DNA of 64,000 bases from Phallusia mammillata (lineage: Eukaryota; Chordata; Ascidiacea; Phlebobranchia; Ascidiidae): the NCBI GenBank assembly GCA_003260075.1, contig QLIY01000316.1, positions 95,666 through 159,665 on the forward strand, in the 5' to 3' direction. Both the position numbers and the translations under genes were made by a program. The notes under the pieces are model-generated. The model searched no databases. It had not been told where the DNA came from and saw only the letters and a program-made list of their open reading frames with translations. Below, piece by piece: positions 46,501-57,665 of the stretch (positions are counted from its first letter, which is position 1; every line of letters begins with the position of its first letter).

Positions 46501-49449
46501 TGATGTTTGCATATCAATGTAGCCTATTTAGGCTGTGCTAAAGAATTTGTGAAAAAAAACATTGCTTTCAAACTGTTCATTTACATTTCCAATTTTTCTG
46601 ACTTTACCTTTCTAGCTGCTTTCAGATCGGGACTTTCATTCATTCCAATTGAGAAGGTGTTGAACGGGAACGGAGAGTTATTCTCCGATAATTTTCGAGC
46701 GGTAATAGCAGCAACCAACGATGAGTCCAAACCACCTGGAGTTATGAAATCATAGATTCGAAATTAGCCAAGATGAACGTACATTCATTACTACAATCAG
46801 AAGTATTGGACTAGCGGCCATGGCACAATCATGTATAACCCATAGTAAGCCGGGCCTATACTTTTGGCGTTATGTTGCATCAACCGTGCAAGGTATAGGT
46901 GATGGAAAGACATGCAGACCAAAAAAAAGGGAATCTGAAATTTTATGTTAATGCTTCTATCAGGTAAACATATCGTCTCTTATAAAACGTCATTAAAATA
47001 TGTGCCACCTGACAAAAGGCTTCCGACTGGTCTTGTTGACATCAATCGTTTTTCGACTGCTTTGGTGAATAATGTCCGAATATTTTTCTTGATCGACTCA
47101 AACTCAGATCCTAAAAACAACACAATCGGTTTGTTCGCGGGCCCGATTTTTTTACACAAAGCCTGAACTGAAAGTTGCTGAAATTTCAACATCGCTACAA
47201 TATACACTCCGAATCTAGCCCGTTTTATCCAAGTATTGCTATTTTGTGTCAATTTGTAGAGATAGAGATTCGCATGCAATTCTGAAATGCGTTTTAAACA
47301 GGCAATTTCGATTCTAAAAACAAAGCCAGTTATATTGTTTTTTATTTGACTGATAAATACCCACAAAATAGCAATAGGGAACTTTTTGTTTTAAAAGTTA
47401 ATGAAATCACGATGTCAATTGACAGTGGCTAGCCCGTTATACTTAAATTCAATTTAAACCCGATCCGAAAGTCCTAACCTAGAACTCTAAGTAACAAACC
47501 TATTTCAAGCCTAATGTCGTGATATTTCCAGTGAGTTGGCATGTCAACAAACCAGTGGAATCTTTTCATTTCTTCTAAACGTACACTACCATTGCCATCA
47601 ACATCATAAACGGCGCAGTGACCTGGTAGAAATGGCTTAAAAAACTGTTGCCCTCCGTTTTGCTTCTCCCAAATATCGACAAGACCTGAAAAATTCAGTT
47701 AAGTTTCGTTTCAGAAAACATCGAAAATTTCCTGAAAAAATCTTTAAGCTTTTGAAGTTAAATACTAGTTTCTTGTTTGTTCATGGAGTTTTATTTTGAA
47801 GTGAAGTAATGGGGTTCTATTTTTATTTTTCGACTTTGGTGGTTAGAATTTAGTTCAACTTGGGAATTTAGTTTTACTGGGTTGGAGCAACCCCGCTAAA
47901 TTTCTTGAAACAGTTCCACAATCTTGTGAACACGAGGCGGTTGCGCTAAGAACTTAGTAAATTCTGAAACGCACAAAAGTATACCAGTGATAGTTTTTAC
48001 TACCAAAATAATTTTTTTTGGAATAAAGTATTTCAAGCTTTTTTGGGCAATTAATCAAAAAATACCTTTTGCTTCGGAGCAGCAAGCAACTTGTCCAGTC
48101 GTTGTAGCGAAATAAAACATTGGTCTGACGCCGTACGAGTCACGTGCCAGCATAACCTTGCGCCTACTGGTGTCGACAATAATAATTGCAAAAGTGCCGT
48201 CCAGCAGCGAACATGCTTTCTACAATAACAAACTGGTTTAATTGTAACTGGAAATAATTTTGTGTATAACTTGATACAAAAGAGTTACCTCAATACCAAA
48301 CTTGTTGTAGAGATGAATAATTATTTCACAATCAGATTCGGTTTCATGTTCAAAATCAAACTCTCTTTGAAGCTGTGATAAAAGTAAGATATAATGTAGT
48401 TTGTTCTTATTTAGCGTTAAGACTTGAGGGGAGAAATTTACTCTAATTTTTACATGTGGTTTGTAAATACGCATCTCTGGGAATATAACCATATAAAAGT
48501 TCATAAAAGAACCAATTTTAAAGGGTCTTTGAATGATTTAATATCTATGTATATTTTAGAGAGAAATGAAAATATTTTGAATTGTTAGAGGAGGAAGGTT
48601 GAGAACGACTGTACTAGACCATTATCTTGATGAAAGCGTTTCGTATGGGATATGGAAACGTCGGTTGTTTATAATAAAACTGCTGGAAGAGAAATACTCG
48701 TTTATACTTATGCCTGGCAGCAACATCTTATTTGTTAAACTTCTTATTGGTTTCATCGTTACTTTGTATTCATACGAGTATTGCACATTGCGTAAAGTCA
48801 AGTTAAAGTTTTTACCCTTGTGTAGTTGTAGATTTCTCCATTGCACAGAAGGGTAATATGGGGGTATGCTTGAAGGGTCATAGGCTGCAATTCAAATACA
48901 AACAAAAGGGTAAATAAATACATAAGGAATTCAAGTACAAGCAGAAATTAGTTTCTGAATAATACAACTCAAGTTAAAATAGCAAAAAATCATTGTAAAA
49001 TTTGTCAGAATTTGCAGACAGTGCACACTCTTTCGACGTGTGAGGTCTCATCAGTGCAGCTGGTGACGAGAGATCGGCCGCACTGGCTAGTTTAACCATT
49101 CAACGGCACTCGAGTTTGTAGGGAGTAACAGGGTAAAAACCCATGCCCCACCTAGTCTGTGCGATGCCACAACTGGGCATACAGATACTGTGCACTGTCT
49201 GCAGCTTATCATTTATTGGCTCTATGCTTTTACATTTTCAGAATATATTTTAAAGTAATCGAAATGTACCTGTATACCAGTAGCCCCTCCCATTATAGCA
49301 AGCCTGTGAAACGCCACGCTGCATGATTTCATTGAGCTGATATTCTGAATTTGGAAATTATCCGGCCCTCGGTGAGCGATCCTGAACGCGCTTGTGTAAT
49401 TTTCGACTTTACTTGTATCAAAACCGAATATTCCCCAAATTCCACACAT
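43506..49449 (-). CDS. ASNS: Asparagine synthetase (glutamine-hydrolysing), copy 2
   Basis: Tandem paralogue with expanded introns. Exons: 49449-49270, 48884-48816, 48372-48289, 48219-48066, 47685-47500, 47110-47009, 46735-46608, 46265-46139, 46067-45926, 45652-45505, 44430-44275, 43751-43506. The first eleven exons have exactly the lengths of copy 1. The last exon is 246 nt instead of 216, because SSDPN lengthens the WIES-DPSARV region and a five-residue tail NTLIRI-like end follows DEDSKD. The protein is 573 aa. MCGIWGIFG (Cys2), [20 protein letters not shown], split [23 protein letters not shown] and [12 protein letters not shown] are intact, so it should be active. Introns contain hammerhead repeats and hAT elements. 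Confidence 0.97.
44521..44790. mobile_element. hAT-type element with right end replaced by a G-run
   Basis: The left end is cagtggttcccaaccttt at about 44526, preceded by ctctaaac. The right end is missing, but a G10 run (44770-44779) is followed by tctaaacc, which would be the partner target copy. It sits in an ASNS copy 2 intron. Confidence 0.55.
44999..45322. mobile_element. Complete hAT-type MITE with perfect 8-bp target duplication
   Basis: It starts cagtggttctcaacc and ends ggttgagaaccactg, exact inverted ends. Octamer aactagac stands on both sides (44991-44998, 45323-45330). The 324-bp element lies in an intron of ASNS copy 2. Its interior is rich in ccggtccgc motifs and is unlike the element at 8323-8640. 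Confidence 0.93.
46313..46530 (-). mobile_element. Degenerate hammerhead repeat in ASNS copy 2 intron
   Basis: On the minus strand the core reads CCGATGA instead of CTGATGA, and helix II has a mismatch (GACCT/AGGAC). GTC remains at the cleavage site. The body is shortened against the 43.2-kb unit. Self-cleavage is not expected. Confidence 0.7.
49012..49236 (-). mobile_element. Hammerhead repeat with changed helix II
   Basis: Minus strand 49059-49012 keeps CTGATGA, GAAA and the GTC triplet. Helix II shrinks to GAC/GTC with a 7-nt loop, and helix III has one altered pair. A plus-strand piece of the 3' half of the same repeat follows at about 49185-49236, so the locus is rearranged. It lies in intron 1 of ASNS copy 2. 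Confidence 0.7.
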
Positions 49450-50063
49450 GCTTAAAACTGTAGGCTTACTTGTGCTAAATCCCCTGCAGAACTATGAAGT
49501 GGCATTGATATTGTTGAGAAAACTGCGTATGGGAAGCACGCTGTTAAATCAGCGACAAAAGCCGAGACCATGAGATGAATAGGAAATTAATATAGTGGCT
49601 TTGGAAAGGATTTCCTAATATTTTGTTTTCATGATTTCCGAAGCAGCTTATTATTATGTATATCTCTTAGTCCGTACAATACATATGTTTTGTACATGGA
49701 TAACATAAGGCAAGGTTTATGTGTATGTAACGTTTCTAGGTAGCCTTTTTAGTCTAAATTAACTATTTGAGCTATCATAGAAATGCCACTAAATTTAGAG
49801 TATAATCTTACGTTAATGTAGATTATATTATCTAGTTATTCTATTAATGCGTGAGTTCACTAATTCGCTGATTGCTTTTTGTGTAACAACTAACTTTAGT
49901 TAAAGTTAAATTACTTTATGAAGATAAAACCTGTCTATAAACCAAACCTAGTTCCACTCCACCAAGTGATTTTAATATAGGCTATAACACACAAACAATT
50001 ATTATACACAAGACATAATGCTAATACATACAAGGGGGGGGGGTACAGGCAACAACAGGGCAA
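49450..50063. other. 5' flank of ASNS copy 2
   Basis: AT-rich spacer; nothing is recognised apart from G10 at 50034-50043. Confidence 0.5.
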
Positions 50064-50378
50064 TCAGTTCAGCATATACACGCTGGACGACTGCCCGAGG
50101 ATAACACTCTCCCTTTCGTAACGAAAGGAACCGTATAAGTACTATGTCGTAGGTATGTGAACGCAAGAAAGAGCGATTACATGAAAAGCCCCAATACAAA
50201 AGAATGATGAAAGTTACACAATTAAACAGAATTAGCCGGCTATCGTTCATTTGAAGTACGACACTTTGTAGCTTAATTTGGCAGCGTTTACGTCATAGAG
50301 ATTTCTCCCGAGTGTCCAGCGTTGGTCAGCAAATTGACCTGTCCTGAGGGCAAATTGCACGACGTCTTGTTTCAGGTT
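50064..50378 (-). CDS. Unidentified gene, last two exons (partial)
   Basis: Two minus-strand segments join in phase 0. 50378-50265 encodes a stretch including DVVQFALRTGQFADQRWTLG and NLYDVNAAKLSYK. Intron 50264-50142 has gtgtcg as donor and acatag as acceptor. 50141-50064 encodes YLYGSFRYERESVILGQSSS and ends VYMLN, stop. The composition is protein-like and both ends carry splice signals. The 5' side runs into G11 (50379-50389), so the upstream exons are missing. I do not recognise the family. It could be a decayed gene fragment. Confidence 0.4.
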
Positions 50379-50502
50379 GGGGGGGGGGGACCGATTATAG
50401 TTTGTTGTAATCAAACATGTTGGTTTTAAACCCAACACTTACCTAACAATATGTAGACTTGACATAAAATAGTGGTGTCAATGATTAACTTATTGTTGGA
50501 AG

Positions 50503-50846
50503 CCGGGCTTTTCGGGCCGGGTTCGGGCTTAGGTATTTGTGAGAAAATGGGCTTAAAACGTGCCTGACTTTACGTTCCGTGTTCGCCATTTAAAACAATA
50601 TTACTCAGCTAAGTAACTCTGGCTTTGACCTAATGCCCACCCTACTCTAAAACGTATTGTTTACCCCATTGCCTACTATCATTCATTGTGTTTGTTGTCT
50701 TTCTCTTTTTTCTTTCTCGTCCTTTGTTGCAAGGCTTTCGTGGATAGGCCTGTCAATCAAAATTTCGGGCCTAAACGGGCTTCGCAAAAACGTTTCGGGT
50801 CCGGGCCGGGCTTCGGGCTCAGATTTCGGGCCCGCTTGCAACTCTG
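50503..50846. mobile_element. GC-rich hAT-like MITE with 8-bp target duplication
   Basis: The octamer gttggaag occurs at 50495-50502 and 50847-50854. The right end is cccgcttgcaactctg; the left end (ccgggcttttcggg) has lost the matching terminus. The interior repeats cgggcttcgggct-type motifs, which makes it far richer in GC than the surroundings. Confidence 0.7.
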
Positions 50847-51881
50847 GTTGGAAGCAACAAATTAAGACAATAAAACCGCACATGTTCACTGAACTGTTGT
50901 GATAACGAACAAGTTACTAAAATTTTGCATGTTCAAAAAATAGGTTTATTTAACTCCGATCAGCAAAATAGTGTCTAGCCTATCTTGCGTCTGTGATCTA
51001 AAAAGTTTTGACAAATAAGTTACTGATAATAATTAATCTATCATATCCTGAGAGTAAAATAACCTTTCGTTTGCGAACGATGGCGGACTTTATTTTTGCA
51101 ACTGTTTGATTTTTGTCGTAACGGGTAATAACTATTTTGGGTGTCGATTTAATGGTAAAAACAAAGATATTTGTTATGAATTGTACGCCATATATACAGT
51201 GATGGGATTTAATTTTTTTGTCAGCCGATTCTTTTACAAAAGTCATATTTTTCAGCCGGTTCTGTTAAAAAGTTGCTCTAGTCTAAATTAACAAAACGCA
51301 ATTGATGAAAGATTATTCCTTATAGATTTAATTTTTGTCCAGTCAACCATAAACAACCCGAATGTGGAATTTACTTTTCACAATTTAGAAACTCTGAGTG
51401 TTGTGTGTTAAATTGCGTATTGATTTTTGGCAGACATGCGATGTGTTTAAAAAAACAAGCCTGGAAATTGTCTCAGTGGGAATTGACTTCGCAAAATGAA
51501 ATCACTCTTTTTGGCTGGGTTTAAAACTGTTGTGTTTATCTTTATGAGCCTGACGTGTTTTGACAAATCCTCGCAAATTGTCTTAATTAAGAATGCGTGT
51601 TGCTAAAATATTGCATGCATATAATCTAATTTTATTTTTTGTCTAACAACAACAAAACATTTTTTTAGATAATCATTTCTGTTTATTGACGCGACATGAA
51701 AAAACCCGACTTGAAAAACGTTGACGACTTCATGTTTTTTCTCTCCTGAATTGAGGGTGTAAAATAAAGAAGTGTTAAAATTTTGTGTCAATATATTAGA
51801 CGTAGCGTTTAACACAAAGCAAATAGGTAGCTATATCAAAAACATGTTTTTATTTGTCACCTAATGTTTCTGTTGTGTTTC

Positions 51882-52394
51882 TTATTTTTTCTCATCGTTT
51901 CGTTCGTTGTATTCTCTTTCCAGTTCATCGAAGGTTTCGACAACGTCCTCAAGTTGAGCGAGTGCTGCAAAAACAAAAGTAAATGGAAATAGTACCTTAA
52001 AATAAAGCCGCTGAGTGTATAAAAACACCATTCCAATAACCAATATACCTATAGAACACAACTTTTACTATATTGTCAGTTTCTCATTCGATAAATCAAA
52101 AAATATAAAGCTTTGCGGTACAAAGGTTATTGGTAAAAGCTCTGAAATATATGTTTTTAAAATGTGAACAAAATGCTGTTCCAAACCCAGAGTGTTTCAT
52201 GAAAGTTTAGTGATTCAAATATTACAAGTTTCACCACATAAGCTATCTTGCAATGCTGTTAATATAATTCACATCTCACCGTTTTCGAGTTTTGCATCCT
52301 TCATCCCACCTGCTCTTCTACGCCAAGCGTTCGTTGTGTCAATGCACATTAGCATAACACAGGCAACAAGTGCTAACAATGCAACTTTGTTCAT
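51882..52394 (-). CDS. Small secreted peptide A (leader, basic core, acidic tail), 65 aa
   Basis: Two exons: 52394-52280 and 51964-51882, joined at phase 1, 198 nt. The leader MNKVALLALVACVMLMCIDT ends in TNA, a good signal-peptidase site, so the product should be secreted. The rest starts WRRRAGGMKDAKLEN, then exon 2 gives an acidic, helix-prone tail with QLEDVVETFDELEREYNERN and ends DEKK. A TATATA box lies at about 52438-52444, 45-50 bp upstream. A splice-acceptor-like gtgcag lies about 20 nt before the ATG. Related copies B, C and D follow. The three-part plan is that of ascidian antimicrobial peptide precursors, but the family is not identified and activity is unproven. Confidence 0.75.
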
Positions 52395-54883
52395 CTTGAG
52401 CTTTTCTGTTAATTATCTGCACCAAGTAAAACACCGCATATATAAATCAGTAAAAAAATCATGACAAAATCACATCTATTTATCTTCTGGCAATGGTATT
52501 TTGCATGAGAAGCTACTTAGGTTTTAAATACGCCTAGTATCAACAGATTGTAAAACACTTTTTCTCGAAGTACCATGGTTACACCGCAAACTGTATGGCA
52601 ACAGCAGAGAATGTCTGGAAAGCGAAACACAGCGGCTTTTAAGGTTTTGGAGTTCTGGGTTTTTGTCTTTACTTTAAGGAAAGAATAATGACGAACTGTC
52701 ACAGACAGAATTTTCGGAAACAAACCAGGAAAACGTTTTTTTCACAAACATCCGCTACAAGTGTTAGTCATTCATCAAAAAAATTTGCTAATTTAAAAAA
52801 CTTCTATAGCATCTTTTCACCTTTCACCGTTTAAAAACAAACGGTATTTTTTAGCGTACGAATTTATTCAAAACCGTAAGTTAGCACTGACGCCCTAAAA
52901 CCACGAATTTGCTCATGGCGCGAAAACTGGATATTTTAAACTTAAAAGTCCAACCTAATTACGAGACAAATTGTGTCTGCAAATTAGCTGTATTAAAATA
53001 AACATCCATTTCTAGCGATTGCTACATAATTTGTGCCAATTCTGCACCAGTTGTTCACCTAAATAGCTCGTTTTGACTCACTAGCTTAAAGTTTGCAAAG
53101 AAGTTAAAATGTGTAGTAACCAAATCCAACTGTATTGAAAAATCATGTTCGGACTTTGTAATATTTCCTGTCGCTGTTAATTAGGATGTAGATGCGACTT
53201 TGTGATCTGGTGTTTGCGAGCGTTAACCGTATGTTTCGTTCCGTGCTTGGTAAACAACTATTGCGGAATTTGCACAAATTACGTCGCAATTGCTACAATA
53301 TCATAACTGGGATCAGCCCTGAAGCGTTGACCAGCGATCACGGCACGCATTTGTATAAATCAGTATAGTACGCCAGGTCTATACTATAGCGACAGATTTA
53401 GTGGTTTTTACACTGAATTTTCTTGAGTACGCCAGGTCTTTTGATATTATTCCGAATCAACCGGGCACCAAGCATTCCCATATGTTAAGGCGTCATAGAC
53501 AGTCCATCCCTGACATAGACAATGTACAATTTAAGTATCGCATTCAATCATAAAGTAGAAAGCAAGATTTTTGTGTAAAACTGAACTAATCCATATTGAG
53601 ACTTCAGGTTCTTGACGAGTTCGACAGTTTTTTGAATTTGTTTGCAGCAGAAACATCTGTTTTTGCAAGTTTTTCAAATTTGTTGGTTAGATGTCAATAA
53701 AGATTGATGCATTACGAATATCTTCCACCAAAGGAAATGTTTTGAAGGAAATCTCGGTCATTAGTTTTTGTTTTTCTGAGAAGCCAAATGCATAAATCAA
53801 ACTTGTTTTGCAAGAAAAATATAAAGATGTATCATTCCAAGATTTTTTTGTATTTCGAAGAAAAAATAAAAAACGTGAATCAAAGACATGTATCAAAACG
53901 CATTGTAACAAACTTTAATATATTTTTTGTAAAATGTGAGACATTTCCAGTAGAAAGTAAATTTAATCACACCATACTGAGATGAAAACATTCAACCTTT
54001 ATTTTGTTTTGTAAAAACCTGAAACGAATGTTGATCAGGATTGTTTAATTAAACAAAACGTATAAAAGTCAAGACAAAAGAAAAGTTGATGAATGTTAAC
54101 CGTGTTTGTGGTAATATGTACAGCACGAGTATGTTCTGAATTTATGAGAAAGCATATATATTTTTTAAATCCATTTGTTGGTTCGTATCATATCGTTACC
54201 ATTCATGGAAAAGAACGTTAACATCAATTTTCTTCAAACAATTTTTGTCTTACAATTACAAAACAGTTAAAAAATCTGTATTTTTGTGTTCGTGTATAGC
54301 AGCCTGCATTTCTGTTTGGTGTCAAAATTGCGGTTGATTCTTGATGAATATCTTCCGCCAAGGAAATGGTTTCAAGGAAATCGTATGTTGTTGTATTACT
54401 GAGAAACAAAACACATAAATAAAATCTGTTTTGCTAAAAGAAGCCACCGGAAAAAGGTTTTTGCTTTGCCGAAAAAAATATTGATCAAAGTCTAAGAGCA
54501 CGTAAATTCATCAAAGATACAGAAAAACGCAAATAATTTAGAATTTTTTACTATAGTGAAGCGTCAACTTAAACACATTCTACTAATGTTGTTTGTAATA
54601 AAAAAAAATATTATTTAAATACATAAGATTCAAGTTGGCGACGATTATCAACAAAACGTAAATACTGTATTCAATGTAAAACCTAATAATTCCAACTATA
54701 ATTATAACCCTACTAATCATATTTATGCACATTTATGCTGCTGCTGTTTAAATAGAGAAATCAATCATATAATTCAAATTGATTTATCAGTTGGTGGCAA
54801 ATTCAATTTCAAGAATTTCGTTTTCAGAATATTTCCTTACAAATCCAAACACTTTATAGCTTATTCAACAACTAATTTAAATC
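52395..54883. other. Left arm of the inverted duplication, outer spacer
   Basis: No independent gene. 53.70-54.42 kb matches 59.54-60.03 kb in reverse orientation, including a shared short frame (TSLYFSCKTS). A fragment of the tRNA-cored element lies at 53362-53500. Confidence 0.6.
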
Positions 54884-55160
54884 TATCATTTATTGGTTCG
54901 ATGGTTTTGCATTGATACTGTGACACCGAGCTGATTTCACTTTGGTTCCCAAACAGTTGCTTGCGCATCGTGAACCAGTTTTCTCTGTGGTGAATGTCCA
55001 GTTGTGGCATCGCACAGAATAGGTAAGGCATGGGTTTTACCGTGTTACTCCAACAAACTGGAGTGCCGTTGGATGGCTACACTAGCCAATACGGCCGATC
55101 TCTTGTCACCAGCTGCACTGATGAGACCTTATAAGTCGAAACAGTGTGCGCTGTCTGCAG
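54884..55160 (+). mobile_element. Hammerhead repeat monomer with near-intact ribozyme
   Basis: The body matches the 43.2-kb unit from catttattgg onward and ends in a ribozyme at 55113-55160: helix I CTGCA/TGCAG, CTGATGA, helix II GACCT/AAGTC with one C-A mismatch, GAAA, helix III ACAGTG/CGCTGT with a G-U pair, cleavage after C 55155. The monomer starts a few bases inside the predicted cleavage product, as if inserted from a processed RNA. Confidence 0.8.
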
Positions 55161-55880
55161 TTTAAAATTTAAATTTTTTTATTTTTTGTTTTTGAAATAT
55201 TAATTCCATTTTGATTATACAAGGAAACAAATATATACGAGGAATTGCAACTTGTTTCGTTAAGAAGTTTGGGGTAATTGTTACGTTCTTTAAAGTTTAA
55301 AGGGTTCTTCGACGTAATAAAAAACAATTTCAAATTTTGTAGTACATAGTACATCCATAATGCAAATGTAAGCACAAATTCCTGTTTTTTTTTCGTTTAA
55401 ACTGTCTACGCTGCCGAGTTAAAAGCAAATGAAAAGATTGTCACAGCCAGACATTTTTGTACAACTGTCTGGATACAATTTTTCTTTATTCCGTTTATTA
55501 AAACGACAGGTTGAAACACACTTAAACATCAGATTACAAAATCAGATCACAGATAGCACTTAAACATCAGACTACAAAATCGCATCTACATTCTAATTAA
55601 CTGCGACCGGAAGTATTACAAACTTTAAACATTGTTTAGCAATACAGTTCAATTAATTGGTTGCTGCACATTTTGACTTTCTGGTAGTCTTTGAGCCGAA
55701 ACGAGCTGTTTAGGTAAAGGTTAACTATTGCAGAATTTACACAAATTATTATACACTCTAAAATTCGTTCTGACCTTAAGATATACGCAGACTAATTCAA
55801 GTGTGCTGCAAGTTACAGTTGTGATACCAATTTTTATTAAGTTTAGTTATTACTTTCATTTTTAATTGTCCAATCGTTCG

Positions 55881-56296
55881 TTACGACTTTGCAAATTCGT
55901 CGAAGCTTTGGATCATGTCCATCAATTGCGCAATCGCTTCAAAACAAAAGTTGTTAAAAATTAAAATCTGACAAAAATTGGATAATTGTGGTATTTTTTG
56001 GAGCAGGTTAACGATATGCAATAAAATTTTGACAATTGACAGAATAGGTTTTGTTAGTAAGCATTTATGATGAAAAAAAGAATTTTGCCCACTGGAAGTT
56101 CAAAAGTTTGAAAATGTAAAATTATTAGATTTTAGTGCTGTTTTGACCATTCTAACTCATCTTACCATCTTCAAGCGAGTTGTCCTTTTTCTTTCTCCAA
56201 GCTTGCCTTCTTCTTTCACCCACTATTCCATCCGTGGTCTCAATGCACATTAGCATTACACAAGTAACAAGTGTTAACCATATTATAGTTTGTTCA
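55881..56296 (-). pseudogene. Small secreted peptide B, frameshifted in the leader
   Basis: Exon 2 (55936-55881) encodes AIAQLMDMIQSFDEFAKS and a stop. Exon 1 (from the donor at 56166 upward) encodes LVTCVMLMCIETTDG, then a strongly basic GERRRQAWRKKKDNSLED. The expected ATG (56296-56294) is out of frame: two extra bases relative to copy A within the first ten codons lead to an early stop. Either the gene is broken or the base calls here are wrong. It is closest to copy C in core and tail. A tgcag acceptor-like site precedes the ATG as in A and C. Confidence 0.65.
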
Positions 56297-57520
56297 TCTC
56301 AACTTTTATGTTTTGTCTGCAATAAAAACTAAGGCATGTATCGCGACTTACACGAATCAAGAATATAATCAATACTTTGCACATGGGTCCAGTCTCGATG
56401 TTCTATTGCGCCAAACACACTCTTTAATCAATTTAATGTGAGTTTCGCCATATAACGCTTTATAGTAACGGTCACAATTTGCAGCACGTTTGCCTGCTAT
56501 CCAAAAAGTGTGCCTTTACGTTGTCGCACTTTATGACGTTGCAACATTAAGTAGCCATTTCCAGCTTGGTAAAAATTTTAGCGCAATTTTCAAAACAGTT
56601 TTTGTTGTGGGTTTGGAAGTGACGATTCATGAGTTATGAGTATCCTAGGAAATCGATCATAATATAGCAGACATTTGTTGCAGTATTGCGGAGAAAACAA
56701 CGAACATATCAAGTGGTTAGTCCAAAATATAACTAACCGCAAACAAATAGATAAAGCGTTTCTTTTTTCCGAGAAAAAACACACCTTTAAAATTTGTTTT
56801 GAAAAGATTGAACTATTGTAAACAAATTAAAAAATGCGTTACATTTTTCAAAAAAACAAACAAGCGTCAATTCATTTTTTTAATTAAGTTAGTTAAGGTC
56901 ATCGCTCGTTTGCAGACATGCGTAGCACATCGTCCACAAGTATAAAATCTCGGTGTTGAAGTGGTGGTGCTTAGAGGACCTTGTATCACCAATTCTGCAC
57001 TCCTTGCCATTATTAATCTGATCCTTGCGTGTAATTTTGTTGGATTTTTCTGAGACATTGTTTACAAACAGCATTGAAATGTTTTTTTGCCAAAAAATGA
57101 AACGTTTTGATCATTGCTTTGTAAAATGCCTTTGTTATAGACGTTTAGTTTTTCGCAACACTCAAACAATTTGCAGTTTCCCTAACTAATTTCCTATTTA
57201 TTTAAATAAATGTACGGGTATTTCAATATCTAACCCACAACAAACGCCGCTTTGCAAAACGAACGAGTTCTGGTATATAAGATCTTCAGAAGTGTGGCTG
57301 ACTTATATTGAAAAGATTTCTCAACCGAGACTCTATTGATAACCATTACGCGAAACGTCAACAAACGTAATTACTATTGGTTTAAACGTCAACGCATTTA
57401 TGTGTTATACCGCGTTACTTTAAATGTGCACCGCTGGTCAATATAATGCGCAAAGCGTTGAATAACATGAAAAGTTTCATATGCTTTAGTTTGAATGCAG
57501 ACAAAACCTAACACTTGAAA
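56297..57520. other. Axis of the inverted duplication between peptide genes B and C
   Basis: This is the divergent intergenic region. A TATATAAG lies at about 57274 in plus orientation, upstream of C. Open frames on the minus strand near 56.87-57.07 kb have no recognised features. The mirror axis estimated from paired landmarks falls at about 57.0-57.2 kb. Confidence 0.5.
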
Positions 57521-57600
57521 ATGAACAAAGTAGTATTGTTGACACTAGTTGCTTGTGTTATGCTGATGTGCATTGACACAACAATTGAAGGGGGGGGGGC
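57521..57600 (+). repeat. Truncated duplicate of peptide C exon 1
   Basis: It encodes MNKVVLLTLVACVMLMCIDT then TIE and is cut by G10 (57590-57599). The intact copy starts 145 bp further on. One residue differs (V for I at position 5), so it could be an allele placed beside the other or a genuine partial duplicate. Confidence 0.7.
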
Positions 57601-57665
57601 ATATTGTTCTCAATTTGTGATAAGTTGTTGCTTTAGTTTGAATGCAGACAAAACCTAACACAAAA

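Noticed and set aside
56867-57074. Minus-strand frame containing CGRCATHVC, zinc-binding-like
   Set aside because: Single short frame at the mirror axis with no exon signals and no second copy.
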